Positions 19,801 through 34,800 of a stretch of DNA of 64,000 bases are shown here, in pieces. The DNA is from Gyrodactylus bullatarudis (taxonomy: Eukaryota > Platyhelminthes > Monogenea > Gyrodactylidea > Gyrodactylidae). Location: assembly GCA_012064415.1 (NCBI GenBank), contig SSNU01000106.1, positions 1-64,000 of the forward strand, given 5' to 3'. Every line of letters begins with the position of its first letter. Position 1 is the first letter of the stretch. The position numbers were made by a program, and so were the translations under genes. Below the pieces are notes generated by a model. The model did no database searches, had not been told where the DNA came from, and saw only the letters and a program-made list of their open reading frames with translations.

Positions 19801-22800
19801 GCATGACGACATATCCAAGATCGGCCTTATTGGAAATACTTCAGGAACAATATTGTCCATTATCTTATGTGTCTTAGGATGTAGTTATAATCTAGACATC
19901 CTGGTATGCTTCTTAGCTAAACATTTTTAAAAGTGACACTACTGATGATCCTTTTAGAAATGTACATCTAGTGATTCAATATATTCTCTTCCTACTATTG
20001 AAATATTTATATAATTAATTTTTTGAAAACGTTTTAAAGTAAATAAGAAAATTTTTCAAATTCACAAAGTTAAACAAGTAAATAATTCATGATCAAATAA
20101 AAGTTTTAAATAACGATGAAAAATATTCCTTTTATTTGTGTGTGATGATGAAGGAATAAAAAAAATTTATTAAATAGTCTATTCAAGGATCGTATGTCAT
20201 TCGAAAGAGTCTGTTTCTTAATTTAATGTACCAATTTTTATTTAAAAATTTTTTTGTTACAAACAAACTGTTGTCGGCGTGGAAAAGAATGATTTCCTCA
20301 AAAGCTGTCACCTCTCACAGATACACAGATAAAATGATAGATTTCACTATTCTTCATCCTATTAAATCTGATATCAGGATTAAAATATATAGGAAGAAAA
20401 ATGATTGAGAACATTCCTGTCAAATAAATTCTCATGATCATCATTGATTTTTTTCATTTCTTTCCTATAATACGAATTTTCACCAGCATTTTTCGGTTAC
20501 TTTTTAAAGTCCAAGGATAAAATGGACACTTTGAAATGATTTGCATAATTTCTGCTTGTTTTAAATGGCAATTTCCCCTAAATAATCTTTCCCTTTCGTC
20601 ATAAAAATATTCATTTATTCATTCTTTCGGATGTATAATTCTATTTCAATTATTGCCATTCCCGAAGAGATCTTTATTTGTGAAATACGATTTTCAAAAA
20701 TTCTATTTCAGATGGATCTATATGTTTAGGCTTCAGGAGATTGCTGTACAAAGGTTACAAATTCACACAGCTCATATAATTTATATAATTACATTTAGGA
20801 TTGTTCAATTGGAATCATTTTGGTCATTTAATGAACTTTTATATCTCAAATGAATAGTACCAATTTAACAAGATAAAACTCAGATGTTTGAATTAGAGAT
20901 AAATAAAAATGTCATAATCTTGTATTTCTTTAAAAATAACTGTAAAAATTCTGTAAATCAAAATAATTTAAAATTTATTTGAGAGAATCTGAAAATTTCA
21001 AAGATTAGATAGATCTGAAAGATAATTTAAACGAAAAGAAAAAACAAACCCTTCCAGAGAAGAATTTCATTGGAATATTAATTTGTTTTTTTCGAAAAGT
21101 GGTCTCTTGCATCCTTTTTTGATTTTCAACTTATTTAGTCTAGCCTTGTCAAAGGGATTGGTAGTACTTGAATTATCTTGCCAGTTTTCATTCGATTTTT
21201 CAATATTTTCAGTTGTAAAACATGTTTTTACATTAAAAGAGTAAAAGTTACCTTGTAATTTCCTAAATGAATTCTAATGAGCTGTAATTATTAAAGGAAT
21301 AAAATTATCTACAGTTATTCTCCAAGGGAAGTCATGATTTTCTGAAGATATTTTGGAAACCCATTCAAAAGGCAAACATTCGCTGAGGTTAGTAAAAAAC
21401 GCCATTTTTCAGGATCACCAATATAAACCAATTACTACTATTTTTGAAAGAATCCCCCAATTTAAACTGATCTCGGATCACCCTAATTTATTAATTTTCA
21501 AGTAGTAGAAACGATCGAAAGATAGGAAGTAGACATTCGTATGAAACTGGAGTGCTTCCTGAAATCTCAACGATCATTATTGTTTTCCTTGTCTATGATG
21601 CTGATCCTAAAAAATAACACCTTGATATTAACAAAAAATGGAAAAATCGCGTCAGCTCAAAATTTTCTCCGATTTTTTTCACAAAGAAAATATTTTTTTC
21701 AAATTTTTCATATTTAATCTTTGATAGTGTCCCTTTTGAATCGGTTTCCAAAAAATCTTAGGAATATTAACAGACAGTTAAAACAAGAGTAGTTTCAAAT
21801 TTAACAAATTCTAAACTGTTAAAAATAAAATATATTTTAAGTAAAATATCAGGTTTAGTAGACTAAGCCGAAATGTTTCCAAATAGCAATAAAATTCAAA
21901 AAAATGAACAACTTATAAATAGCAATGATAAATTCATTGTTTTTTTTCTGATTCTAACGTTCCTCTTTGAACGAATCAACTCTCACTAATAACAAAGTTG
22001 ATAATTTTAAGTATTATTTGAAGCCTGCGAAGCATTGGATTCAGGACCAAAGTCTGAGCAAAATATTGAACTATTGAATAATGCATCCTTTTAAAAATCT
22101 TTCTTGAATTCAATCCCGGGAAGAAAAACTTGAAAATTTCATGCATGTCTAGTTAACATAACTGGAAATTTTTCTTGGGCCCTTTTATTAGGGGATCAGG
22201 AAGAAATTCTGGATTTATGAACAATTCATACATGTCTAAAGCGAAACGTACATTTATCAGATAAAATTATTATTTTCTCATGTTGGAAAATAAAATATAT
22301 CCATCTGTATGTGTAGATTATAAAAAAAACATTCACAGATTGTATTGTAGAGAAAAGAATATCCACTTAAGTGTTATGGGAATATATTAATAGTTTTTGT
22401 CTGGTTGGAAAGAAAAAAGTAATCATAAAATAGAGATTTTTATTTTCCCAAAGATCTGGTTCTTTCGTGTGTTGTATGAACGTGGAATACTATTTGTCTA
22501 GTAATGATTATTTCTATTTCTCTTGATTCTGATTGGTTCATTAAAACAGTACGTCCACTTTGATACAAGCAAATTGATACATTAACGAATACACTTTTAA
22601 TCGTTCAAGCCAGGTCATCGCCTTTAATGGACTTTTAAAAAGTATCATTTAATCATGAAGTTAGTTTCAATCATAACAGTAAAGTACCCGTTAGACAAAC
22701 TTCTTTAGAGTTTTAGTTAATAGGACTCACTTTGCTAGAATTCAGAATCTTCTATACCGACGTACCTTCTCGTTTTTGCAGTGTATAAGAATCTATTTTA

Positions 22801-25800
22801 TTACATTGGCCAATAAGAATCGTCCTGATTTGATTCATTAATAATTTACTTGATTTTTATTGGTTGAGAAATTCACTGAGTTTATTGCCAACACTGCATG
22901 CAGATTAGACGACGTTTGCTTTATGATACGTTAATGGAAATAAAATTTTTTCCATCACAGAAAGAGAAGAAAAAAAAGATCAGTATGTCATTCTGTAGTA
23001 ACTCATCAAAACTTGCATAGTAATCTTTGGTTTCATGAACCTCATTCCCTATCATGTCCCATCATGGATCTGAATTCATACCATCTAATGAAATTAAGTT
23101 CACCTATTCAGAAGCAAGTAGCTGGTCAAATTAGTACAGTAGCTTGAAAAAAGGATTATTCTAATAAAACCCTTTCTCATATCTGATTGGTCTAAACATG
23201 TCTTGGAGGTAAAAAATCTAAAATTAATCTTGAAATTAATCTCTATGATAGTTTAGATGAGAAAGACACGTGAGCCAGAAAATTCTATCCTACTCTAGTT
23301 ATCATGTGTTTCACACAAAATCCTTATTTCGTAGTACATGAAAAGTTTCTATAATCATATTTGAAAAAAATGTCACTTTCTGAGCCGGTCATCATTTTTC
23401 CAGTCTGGTCTATTCATTCTTCCATTGCATGCTTCATTCAGTCCTAACTGGCTGAGATCTATCCAATGGGTCTTTAGAGAACAGTCAGAAAGGTATAAAT
23501 GGGAAAAATTGACAGAAACAGAAGCTTTCCTCGATTAATTTTTGGAATTTATGTTTTTTGCCAAAATCTCATTCAAGGTATCAAAATATTCTGAAGATTT
23601 TTTGGTAACCAATTCAAAAAATACACATTGCCGATTTGTGGAAAGAAAATTTTATTTGGAAAAGGAATTTTTCTCTATTTTATAAACTTTGAGTTGAAAA
23701 TGGAGTGCCTTCTTGTCTATAGATGATCCAAAAGAATAATCAATCCCTTTCACACTCTGTAATCAAAATCAGCAAAAGTATGCCTTCTTAAAAAAGTCGA
23801 TATTTATGTAAAATTCATAAATTTATCGAGAATGTTAAAGATTTATTGAAATTTTAATGATATTGCTTACTAGGCCGATAAGTTTTAGTTCGATAAATTT
23901 AGCACTCAGATCATGTTTTGCATATTTTTAAAGTGTGAAAGTCATTCTCCATTATGCTAACGCCCATTTTTCCCATAATATTCTACGGACATGATAAAAC
24001 AACAAAATTCATCATGAAGGCCCTCTTGATGATTACTAATTAGATTACTAATTTCAAAGATTAAACTTGAGATAAAGCAGATTTAATTGTTTGGGTGGTA
24101 AAAATTCATTGAAAATCAAGCGGCGATTTGAAAAATTACCATATTTTTCAGAATTTTTTTCTTCAAAATGCAAGTGTAAGCAACACAATTAGGATTTAAA
24201 CATATTCCAACTCTTTCTCTAAAACTTCATGGTCAAATTTGAATTCTCTGTTCAATGTTGATTAGACAAACATCAGTGTTTAATTGCTTCAAGTGTCTGG
24301 AATCATTTAGGCAAATTTTTGAAATTAAAAAATGGTTTTAATTTACGAAAATATGATTGAATTTTTCCGAATATTATTCTCACTCCAACGACTTAGAGGG
24401 GTGATTCCATTTTAAGAAAGAAAAGAAATATATGTACGAATTTTACCCATGCGAAAAAATATGTTGCAATTTTACTTACCAGAAAATCGACTTTTTCTCT
24501 TATTCCTACTGCTACTCCTGCGATATAACTTTCCTTCTATCCAGTTCTTATGGATTATTCCCGTTTACTTGTACTTTTTCTCTTTTTATATATTTCATAC
24601 TTATTCTGTAAGTTAAAAAAAATATCAATACGCAAACATATGTCTCTTCTTTCTGTAAATACAATTTTCTCTTATAATTATCTAAAAAGTCCATTGATAA
24701 TACTAATTTGCCCTTGTCAAGAAAAAATATGATTTCATATTTATAAAATATATATTGATTCACCTTTACGTTGGTCTATTTAAGAAGAAAACCCAAAAAA
24801 CCTATTTTCTGAGGTTAGAAGAACCAAAGAAAGCCAATTTTCACCCTTATTATCTTTGAAATGATAAGTTGGTTTTCAAAAAGGAAATAAGATTCGGAAT
24901 CAGCGTAATTACTTTAATTACAAAATTTACTAATTTGTGTGATTAAAAGAATAATTTAGGACATGAGGGGTTAAATATATTTCTAGTTTCAATAAAGAAC
25001 CCAATTTCCCTTTTACTTCTTTTGAGTCTTAACTTTTTATCGATTTAAGCGAAGTGAAGTGAAATTCGCCATGTTCAAGAAAACGTTACTTCCAGTTTGA
25101 CACTGCTGTCGTTTTGTTTGTAGCTTAAAATTCTTAAAATTTCCTTCGTCATCGTTTGCTAATCAAGAAACTATTGAAAGTTAACGGCCTAAAATTTCAA
25201 AGTTCCTGGATAAAAACAGTGTAAATGTCAAAAAACCCATAACATACAATGAAGTTGTCCGTAGATATTCAAATCATATCTAGGATAAAAGCATCCTAGG
25301 AATTAACTATTATGAGATCAATAATGGATAATCACATTTCATATCAATTCTGAATGAAAAATACATATTAGGATAGCATAAATAAATGTTATTATGATCT
25401 TCCTAGACGAGAATCCATCTACAGATGGATATTGCATTACCTTCTTTTGCATTTCTTCGAGAGTTGGAAAATATCGATCGCCTCGAACAACAAATCAGTT
25501 TTGTTATTTTCTCTCTTCATCTGCTTAGACCTGCTGTGTTTTAATGTCTGGTTATTTTTTATATATCATAGACATAATCTATTGATGCTGTTTTTGGGTA
25601 ACTTTTTTATAACCAATCTTTTTCCAAATCCTCTTCAAGACGTTCTGGTATAATGTGATAGGTCAAGTACTTTTTTCAGTGGAATAAGACTCTTGAAATC
25701 TGAACCCATTTTCTGTTCCTATTGGCACAGATATGATTTCGAACGAATCACCAGAGGTTAAAAATATAAGACTTAACCCTGGTAATAACTGGAAAATTTA

Positions 25801-28800
25801 AATATTTTTTCGATATAAGCCTTTAATGAGAACGAATCGATATTGATTTTTTACTCGAATAAATTCTCTTTAGTAAATTTATGTTATATTTTTTAAAAAG
25901 AATGTGAAACTCACTCTATGTGATTTGAAATTTTAATTTGAGTAGAAAAATGATTTCTCTCAAAAGAACTGTTATTAATTTCTAGAATTTGTTATTACTC
26001 AATTCAGAATATTATTACTGTCTTCAATCTCAGCGAGGATTTACTAAAATTCCAATTTTCGTAAGAAAATCTCCGTCACATAGGGGATCATAAAAAATTC
26101 AAAACTAAGGTAAATGGGTGTACATTTTTGTCCTGATTTCGAATCTGTTCTTAGCTCTAAATAATCACCCATAATTTCTGAGATTTAATTCCGAATTTCC
26201 AAGTTTTTAAAATTAATTTTCGCAAAAACCGTAAACGTTATCCTATAACTTTAAATTCTGCTTCGATCGATATCTCATGTGCAAGGGGTGGGCTTTAAAA
26301 AATGCTTGATTTTCTGGGTGTTTTTTTGAAATTTTTTTTCATGATTTTTAGGAAAAATAGACTTTCTGATAAGATTTTTCAAAATTTCATAAAGACTGTG
26401 GAAATAATTAATTTTAAAACTTAGACAAACATTTAAGTTGTCACGTGAGGGGGTTCTATGCTCAGATCTTGCATCTTTCCTATAACAAGCTCAACAGAAA
26501 TCTTAATGGGTAGATTGATTTGATTTTTCAATAGAGAAAGAGAAAGTTGAATCAGACATTGATCGATACATCACTTTTACCTTTTGTTTATTCTCTTGTG
26601 TAAATAATTCTTTTTCGAGAATTAAATTACAAATAAATTCTTTTTCTGTCTATTTTTACTTTGCCGTTTTATTTGCTCAGTTAGTTTCGATATTTTTTCT
26701 TCAATCAAAAGGGGATATTTGATCACTCTCAACAATAAATATAATGCTTATTGGATTTTTATTCATTAATTTTAGGAAATTCTGATTGGTCAAAAAATAA
26801 TCTTTTTTCATTGGTTAAATTATGTAGTAGTCCTTTTAGTTCATTTCATTTTCAAATCATTTCATTATGGCTCTCTGGTCAAAACTACACAAATAAATCA
26901 TAATATTTAGGAATATTTGTGGTTACTAACGCATGCATAACTAGCTAGTGAACAAAATTATTCACCAGGATTGTGTCTCCTTCTTTTCTTTTAACCAATC
27001 TCTTTAATTTACTCTTCTTATTGATTTGATTTAAATTTCAAGAAAGAAATAAAAATAGGCTTATGATAGTTGTGTTACCCTTAGACCAGCAAATGTCACA
27101 GAATCTCAATCATTCGACTTCATTCTAATTAAACCTAATTGATATGAAGTTGGGAATCTATGAGTTTTACAGAAATCTCGATTTTTTCAACAAGAATTTG
27201 AATTTGTTAAAGATTTTGTGGAATCCTACTCATGTTGCCCACTTTTAAGAAAATTATGGTCATTTTTCAAATTCCCATTTGTCGCCAAAATCCCATTTTT
27301 TCAAACTTTGAGCTAAAAATGTTTGTTGATTTGAAAGTGAGAGGCTGATCGAAAGAGGTTTTTCAGGATCAAGATTAGACAAGAAAATCAATTCAACTGA
27401 ATCTGATCTGATGCATAATCACATTACTGTTTGGGAGCGGAATTTTCGATTTTTTGATCATTTTCACTACTTGAAAATCAATGTAATTTCAATGATTCAA
27501 AGTCTCTCGAAAATGGGGAAACTGTCGATAACTTGACGGTGCTTTTCAGCTTTATAATCTAATCTTGATCCTGAAAAACCTCTTTCGATCAGCCTCTCAC
27601 TTTCAAATCAACAAACATTTTTAGCTCAAAGTTTGAAAAAATGGGATTTTGGCGACAAATGGGAATTTGAAAAATGACCATATTTTTCTTAAAAATAATT
27701 TTCTTTCAGAATTTTTTTCTTCAAATGGTAAAAGTGGGCAAAAATTATCAACAAATTCAAACATATAGCAAATTCTTGTTGAAAAAATCGAGATTTCTGT
27801 AAAAATCATTCCCAACTTCATATCAACCAGCTTTAAGTAATAAGTGTTATTTCCTTTATCATTTATTTATCTATGATTTTATTCAAATTGTTTATGTTAT
27901 TATTTTCTTCTACATCATTCATTGAAAATCACAAATCAAATCTGTCTTGTGTCACCTGCAACCTCATCGAAATATCAAACACAAACATTTAAATGACCAT
28001 CTGTACCTACAAACCATTACTCTCTATGCTCCTACCACTTTCCTATATCAAATCATCACATTTTCCCGCGCTATTCATCATGCTAAACATACATTCCATC
28101 CTCGAAATTATTTAATGGACTGAATAAAAATAAACCACACAGGTACAATGGATAGAGTTTGCATTATTAGCGGAACAAAGGAAGCTATCCTTAAAATGAA
28201 CATTTACATAATGGAGAAGATCCTTGAGAAGCCTGATGTCAATGGGAAAACTATCAGCTTAGATGGAAGAGTCAACATTGAACGACATAAGCAGGTGAGT
28301 AATTTCATTGGTCGAGATCTGATTGGAGAATTAAAATTTAAGCCAATCAGAAAATGTTAAACTTTATGAACCAGAATAAGCAAATATCTTTACATTTCAT
28401 CCATCACTCGACAAGTAACCATGAATCTAAAACTAAAATGAAAAGTTTTAATTGTAAACAAAATCACTATTTCTGTCTGTCTGAAAAAAGAATTAAATTG
28501 ATTGAAAGCATAGTAGAAGAAGAAAAAGAGCGTAGCTAACATTAAAACTTTGATCGTGTATTCCTGTTACTTTTAATCAAATGAATTCAAAATAAAGTTT
28601 ATCCTACTGTTCGTTTCCCTGATGTTCAAAGAAACCTTCCAATGACATGGAAACTACAGATTAGAAAAGCTGTTTGCTTGAAACAGTGTCTAAACGCAGG
28701 CCATCATCTTTTAAAGTTGCTTCTTTCATACCGAAAGATATTCATTTATTTCTAATTGTTATATATTATTCAATCAGGCAGGTTTTAGTCGATTAAATGA

Positions 28801-31800
28801 TGATCTTTGGTACTTTTCGATCAGAATGAATACTGTTGAAATTCTCACCATGTCTAGTGTATGATATTGAAGAATTAATTTAACATTTACATATTTCATA
28901 CGAGGAAGGTATGCTTCAAAATTAGCATTCTTATTTGCCCTTTTAATAATTACAAATAATCACAAGATGTATATTTTTTTCTAATCAATAGATGAACTAA
29001 TTACAAAAGGATGTAATTTCCGAATTAATTTCTACTCCGGTGGCAGAAAAAAACAAGTATATTTTTCTGAAAATATTTCCTTTTGAAAAATCAACTTTTG
29101 AACCCAGTCTCACTTTCAGATCAATAAACATTTTGAGTTCAAAGTTAGAAAAAGTATAATTTTGGCGCAAAATCGAAATTTGAAAAACGACCATATTTTT
29201 CATGAAAATAATTCTTCTGTAGAGTGTTTTTCTTCAACTAAAGTTAATTAATATGAAGATGGGAATTTTTACAAAATTTTTTCATCAAGAAATCGAATTT
29301 GATCAAGATTTTTTGGAATCTAGATCATGAAGCCCTCTTCCACGATACGGAGGAAAAAATTTAGAAAAAAATCAATTTTTAAGGAAATTACGGCAAATTT
29401 AAAATCTTGAAATAGCGCCAAATTCTCAATTCTTTGAACTTTGAGTTGAAAATTTTTGTTGATTTCAAAGTGAGAGAGTGATGAGAAGTTGAGTTTTAGA
29501 ATCATAATATGACGAGAAAACCGATGATCATCATAAAAATTTTGATAAATTCATCATTTCTCTGGGATCTTGAAATATCAAATTTCATCGACTTTCAAGT
29601 AGTGAAAATGATGAAAATATCAAAATTAAATTTTGACACGATTATAGGTTGATTATTGAAACCAGACTCAGCATATTTAATTTCTATCACTAATTGTGAT
29701 CATAAATTTCAACTTTTGATCGCTCTCTTACATTGAAATCAACAAAAAATTTCAAATCAAAGTTTAAAAAGTATAAAAATGATCGCAATAGCTCGGAATT
29801 TTAAATTTTTTCGCATCTTTTTCTTAAATTAGTAAAATTTGATTCGGTTACCAAAAAATCCTTTGAAAATTCTTTAAAAAATCACGAATTCCCATATATG
29901 GTTAATCTATCTCTATGCCAGATGTGATTATCGTGATTTTTCAATAAGAAAGATATATTAATTTGAAATTTTGAAATGATTCAAATATACATCCATTCCT
30001 ATCTCCGATTTCTTCACGGCCGATCAATATTTCTTGAATAAATTAAGCAGAATTTTTTATGTCTCCAATTCGTTTTGTTCTGAATGATAAAAAGTACATA
30101 CATAAAATACTAATTCTCGTGCCATCTGTCAGTAATTTAAATAAAACTAGAGCCTTTTTGTTGTGTACACTGTACATTTTCCCTAGTATAAAGCAAATAT
30201 AATTATCTTGAGGGTTTTCCTGTTACACCGATTCAATCAATCTGTATTTTTTATAAGAAAAATTCATCCCTTTCGACTATAGCTTAGCTGTATTTATAGC
30301 TATGATTTAAAATTTTACCAGAGAAATTTTCATCAATGGTTTTTTTTTGTTAGAAAATTGTATTCAAGATTAATATACAAGTTACTGTGGAAATACACTT
30401 TCATAACCCGCAACAGATTTGATCAGAAAAAATGCTCCTTCAAATGAGCCTAAAATCTTCAAAATCAAGATTAAGGTCCTAAATTTAGCATTCGTGTCTA
30501 CTTTGTAGTAGTTACATGCTCCACAAATCTTTTTAGAGGGGTAGCGAAGAGAGGGATAACTTTTTGACAGTTATTACGGAGGTACTACTGTATTATTAAC
30601 AAAAATATAGTAATCAGGAAAAGCATTGTTAAAATAAAGGTTTTCTGCATCTTGGGCATCTTGTAAATATAAAATGAATTAGATATAATCTGGTTGGATT
30701 TGAAACACTTGTAATGAAGATAAATAGGCCATTGAAGAATTTTCAATAAACATTCTGGAGTTAGCGGAGATTAGAATATAAAAGACTCTTAGTATAGTAA
30801 AGTTTAGATCGGATGTGTGACTATGTGAATACACTGATTACGAATCTACAGTTACTTTTAGTTCAGAAGTTATCGATCAAAAGTTGGGTCATTGTTTGAT
30901 TCGAAGATTGGCCATCTTTTGATTTATCATTTGAAGAAATAAAACTTTTGAAAATATGAATCTTTAAGCAAGTGAATTTTGAAGAGAGCGTATGATCAAA
31001 ACATTTTTCTGTTATTTACATTTATATCCAGAAGAAAAATCTCTTTGAAAAAGTATTAATAATTTTTGAAAATTAAATTTTAGCATATTTTGTGCAAATA
31101 AATCTGCTTCCAAGTAGTCACGATTTATTAAAAGAGATTTTTGAGTTTTAGTTCTAGAATGGTTACTAAAAGGATCTAATTTCAAGTTAGACGATATACT
31201 GAAAATCAAAGATAATCGAGAAAATTTCTCCAAGAAGTAGAAGCGATTCAATCAGGGTTACAAGGAGACCAGATAGGAGCATTAATATAGATAGAGTCCA
31301 ATGGCCTCAAATTTTTTTCAGGATCAGGATTAGACAAGAAATCTGACCTGAGAATTCATTTCTTTAGCGTTTGGGATTTGAATAATTTTCTTTCTGATTA
31401 TAATTAGGAGAAATGTATTGAGTGTATTGTAAAAATGGTCAATTCTTCTATGAAAGAACTTTTCGAGATATTAGAATATTACTGAAGAAACTATTCATCT
31501 TATCCTGATAGAATAAATAAAGGAAACTGTATCTTAATTAGTTATTGATAATTACTCAATTCATTTTAATAACTTATCTTCTCATTCGGAAAATAATTTT
31601 TTTTCGTGTTAATTTGATAAGAAATATTCAGTCCTTTTGTTAGTAATAAGTTAGTACTAAACCTTCATGACATGAAGATAAGAATTTACTTTCTTAACAA
31701 AAAACCTCGATATTTTTCTCCGGATTCACAGAAAAAAATAATTTTTTAAATTCTAAAACGGAATGAGGTAAAAAGATTCTGAAAAAAATTCAATCTGAAC

Positions 31801-34800
31801 AAAATTAGGCCAACTTTCGAATTTCGGAAATGTACCAAATTTCGACTTTTTCAACTTTTGAACCCAAGATTTTTATCGATTTCCATGATTCGAAGCACGT
31901 AAGTGATGATATTAGGGATCAACATTAGACGAAGAATTCGAATTCACCTGCAGAAGTTCACTGAAATTCGTCATTACTGTGGGAAATCGAACCATTTGAA
32001 TTTCTCGATTACCACGAAGGCAAATTATCCAAAATCTTGAAGTCTAACTTTTTCTCAAAGACAAGATCTTCGCTATCTCTAAGGCCAAATTCGAATCATT
32101 TGTCAAATCTTGATCCCATATACTATCACTTAACTGCTTCGAATCATCGAAATCGATAAAAATGTTGGGTTCAAAGGTTGAAAAAGTGGAAATTTGGTAC
32201 ATTTTTGAAATTCAAAAAACGGCCTAGTTTTGGTCAGATTGAATTTTTTTCGAGTATCCACATCTTATTAGCTCATTCTATTTTAGAATTCAAAATGTTA
32301 TTTTTTTCTGGAGAAAAATATCGAGTAGAGTACAGCTCAATTCTTAAAACTATCAACATTACAATTCTCGAACAGATTTTAGTAATAACAGATAGAGAGG
32401 ATTATATTTATGTAAAAATCTATTCTCAGAACCATCTGAGAACAAAGGTAGAAATTCTCAAAAAAGCCGAGGGGGTTATTACTTGAACTTGGGGTGGAAT
32501 AATATTAGATTCAAATAAGGTAGGTACTGTACCCACTAGCCATCCCGATTATCCAATGTAAATTATTTATTATATCTAAAATATGCAAAATATCTACCTT
32601 CTCTTCCAGAAAAGTTGGAGTATTTTTAAATACATTTTCAAACTCAGCTTTCAATACTTAAAATGCTTGTACATTCGGTTAAATATGCTAAGGAGTTGAG
32701 CAGTCCTCTAATATCGTTTTTTTGTAAAAATATTAAATTCTCATCATTACGTCAATTAGGTTTATGAGTGAATATAAATTTTTTTTCATTTCACAGGTAA
32801 AGATTCTCGTCCCAAATAGCACGGCTGGCATGATAATCGGAAAGAATGGTTGTCTCATCAATGAGATTAAACAAAAATCTGGAGCATACATCCAACTATC
32901 ACAGAAGCCAACGGATTTTAATCTTAGTGAAAGATGTATCATTATTGCTGGTGAGTGCCTCATGAGTTTGATTTATTTTCAACAATATTTTACAATATCA
33001 ATCTTTCTTGCTAGATTTCTCTCTCTCTCTTTCAATTTTGTATGCGGAATCTGTCAACATTAATTTTTCTTTTGTGATAATTTATTTCATTATTATTGAG
33101 TGAATAATATGGTTTAACTCTCTGGTACTTTTATATCGATAAAATTGTCCAATATTATCGATAATTCCTCATGTTTAGTTCTGTCAGTTTGCTATTTTTT
33201 TCTAAGACTATTCTAAACTAAGGTATAAAGATACTAGAGATACTAGAGTGGGTCCCTAATTTTAAATTATGACACTCGAGTTTTGGTACTAACTTGCACA
33301 TATAAACCTAATTTACTCATTAAGACCGTTTTTCGAATTTCGAAAATGCACCAAATTTCCACTTTTTCAACTTTTGAGCTCAAAAGTTTTATTGATTTCA
33401 AAGATTTGAAGCAATTAATGCAGATATTCGAGATCAACATTAGACGCAGAATTCAGGAAAAATTCACAGAAATTCTTCATTTTTTGTGGGAAACCAAAAT
33501 TTTTCTATTATAAAGAAGGGGAATGATCCAAAATTTAACTTTTTCTTGAAAACATTAGATTCCGTTCTTTCTCCACGGCCCAATTCGAATTCTTTTTCCA
33601 ATGCTGATCTCAAATATCTGCATTTAACTGCTTTAAATCTTTAAAACTGATAAAAACTTTCAACTCAAATGTTGTAAAAGTGGAAATTTGGTGAATTCCG
33701 AAATCCGAAAAACGGCCTCATTTTAGTCAGATTTCGATTTGGCGCCGTTATCCCATTTTTCCGACTTTGAAATCAAAATTTTCATTGATATGAAAGTGGG
33801 AGTATGACCAAAAATTTTTTTTTTGGATCAGAATTAGACAAAATATCAAATATGCCGAATCCCTTCTGATGAATATTCATTAGTTTTCTAATCCAATTAT
33901 GAATTCATCAAAAAAATTTAATTAATTTTTCTGCTCTTGACAGCGTATACTTCTGTTTTTGATTTCTTCTCACTTTTACTTCTTGTATAAAGACAGTAAA
34001 AATAGTTCATATATATTTCTTTGTTCATAACATTTCAAGTTTTTAATTTCAGAATTTGAGTCATAAATTGTTACCTAAAAATCTTAAATTTTAGTTAACA
34101 GTTTACGTTTCAAGGGCTTGAAATTTGAATCCCTAATTTTTACCATTAGATTTTTGGCAAATTTTCACTATGCCTTTTGCAGTCCAATTCAGAAGAATTG
34201 AAATTAATATTTAAACTATTATCAATGAAAAGGAATAAAATGCAAATTTAATAGGAAAATATTATCCAAATGTTCTAAATAATCGAGATGTAATTGAAGA
34301 AAATTTCTAAATAAATTTTATGGAAACTTTATCTTGTTGATGTAATGGTTTCATATGATAAAATATAGTATCGTAGTTGTTAAAAGAAAAAAATGCTGTT
34401 GACTACAGAGTAAATCAGACAGTTCTAAAGGGGTTTTCAATTTTATAAATTTGCCTTACAGTTTTATCATCTTTAATCTTTTCGGTGCCGAAATTATTTC
34501 CTATCTTCAAAATTTAGTTATGTAAATATTCGATTGTTTTGCGCTTGAATTCTAGTAAAGTTATCAAGGTTCGAAAAAATTGAAATTTATGAAAGGGTTT
34601 ACTTCGAGAAATAAGCAATAGTTTTCATAAAAATCTTCATACATACAGCTAGGTATATATTTCATTTATTTGAGCTATGTACTCTCTGGGATGTTATTGA
34701 AGAATTAAATTGATTGAAATAGAGCAAGTAGTTTTATCCTCAAGAGAATTTGATAAAAATCTCTTAAAAATTGATTATTTCCATTAATCTCTGGGTAATA

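Larger units (their letters stand above)
18257..20001 (-). mobile_element. Penelope-like retroelement with inverted terminal copies
   Basis: A 1.75-kb insertion in Nova intron 2, sense on the minus strand. It is bounded by two inverted copies of about 78 bp. Between them are the remains of one long ORF: reverse transcriptase followed by a GIY-YIG endonuclease (TCGASYIGRT), the diagnostic Penelope combination. The N-terminal third of the usual ORF is missing and several frame breaks exist, so it is a 5'-shortened dead copy. Flanking duplication was not identified. Confidence 0.85.

Noticed and set aside
28354..28539. Open frame just past Nova exon 3
   Set aside because: Lies after a canonical donor in the intron. 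It has no homology to Nova and no matching acceptor.
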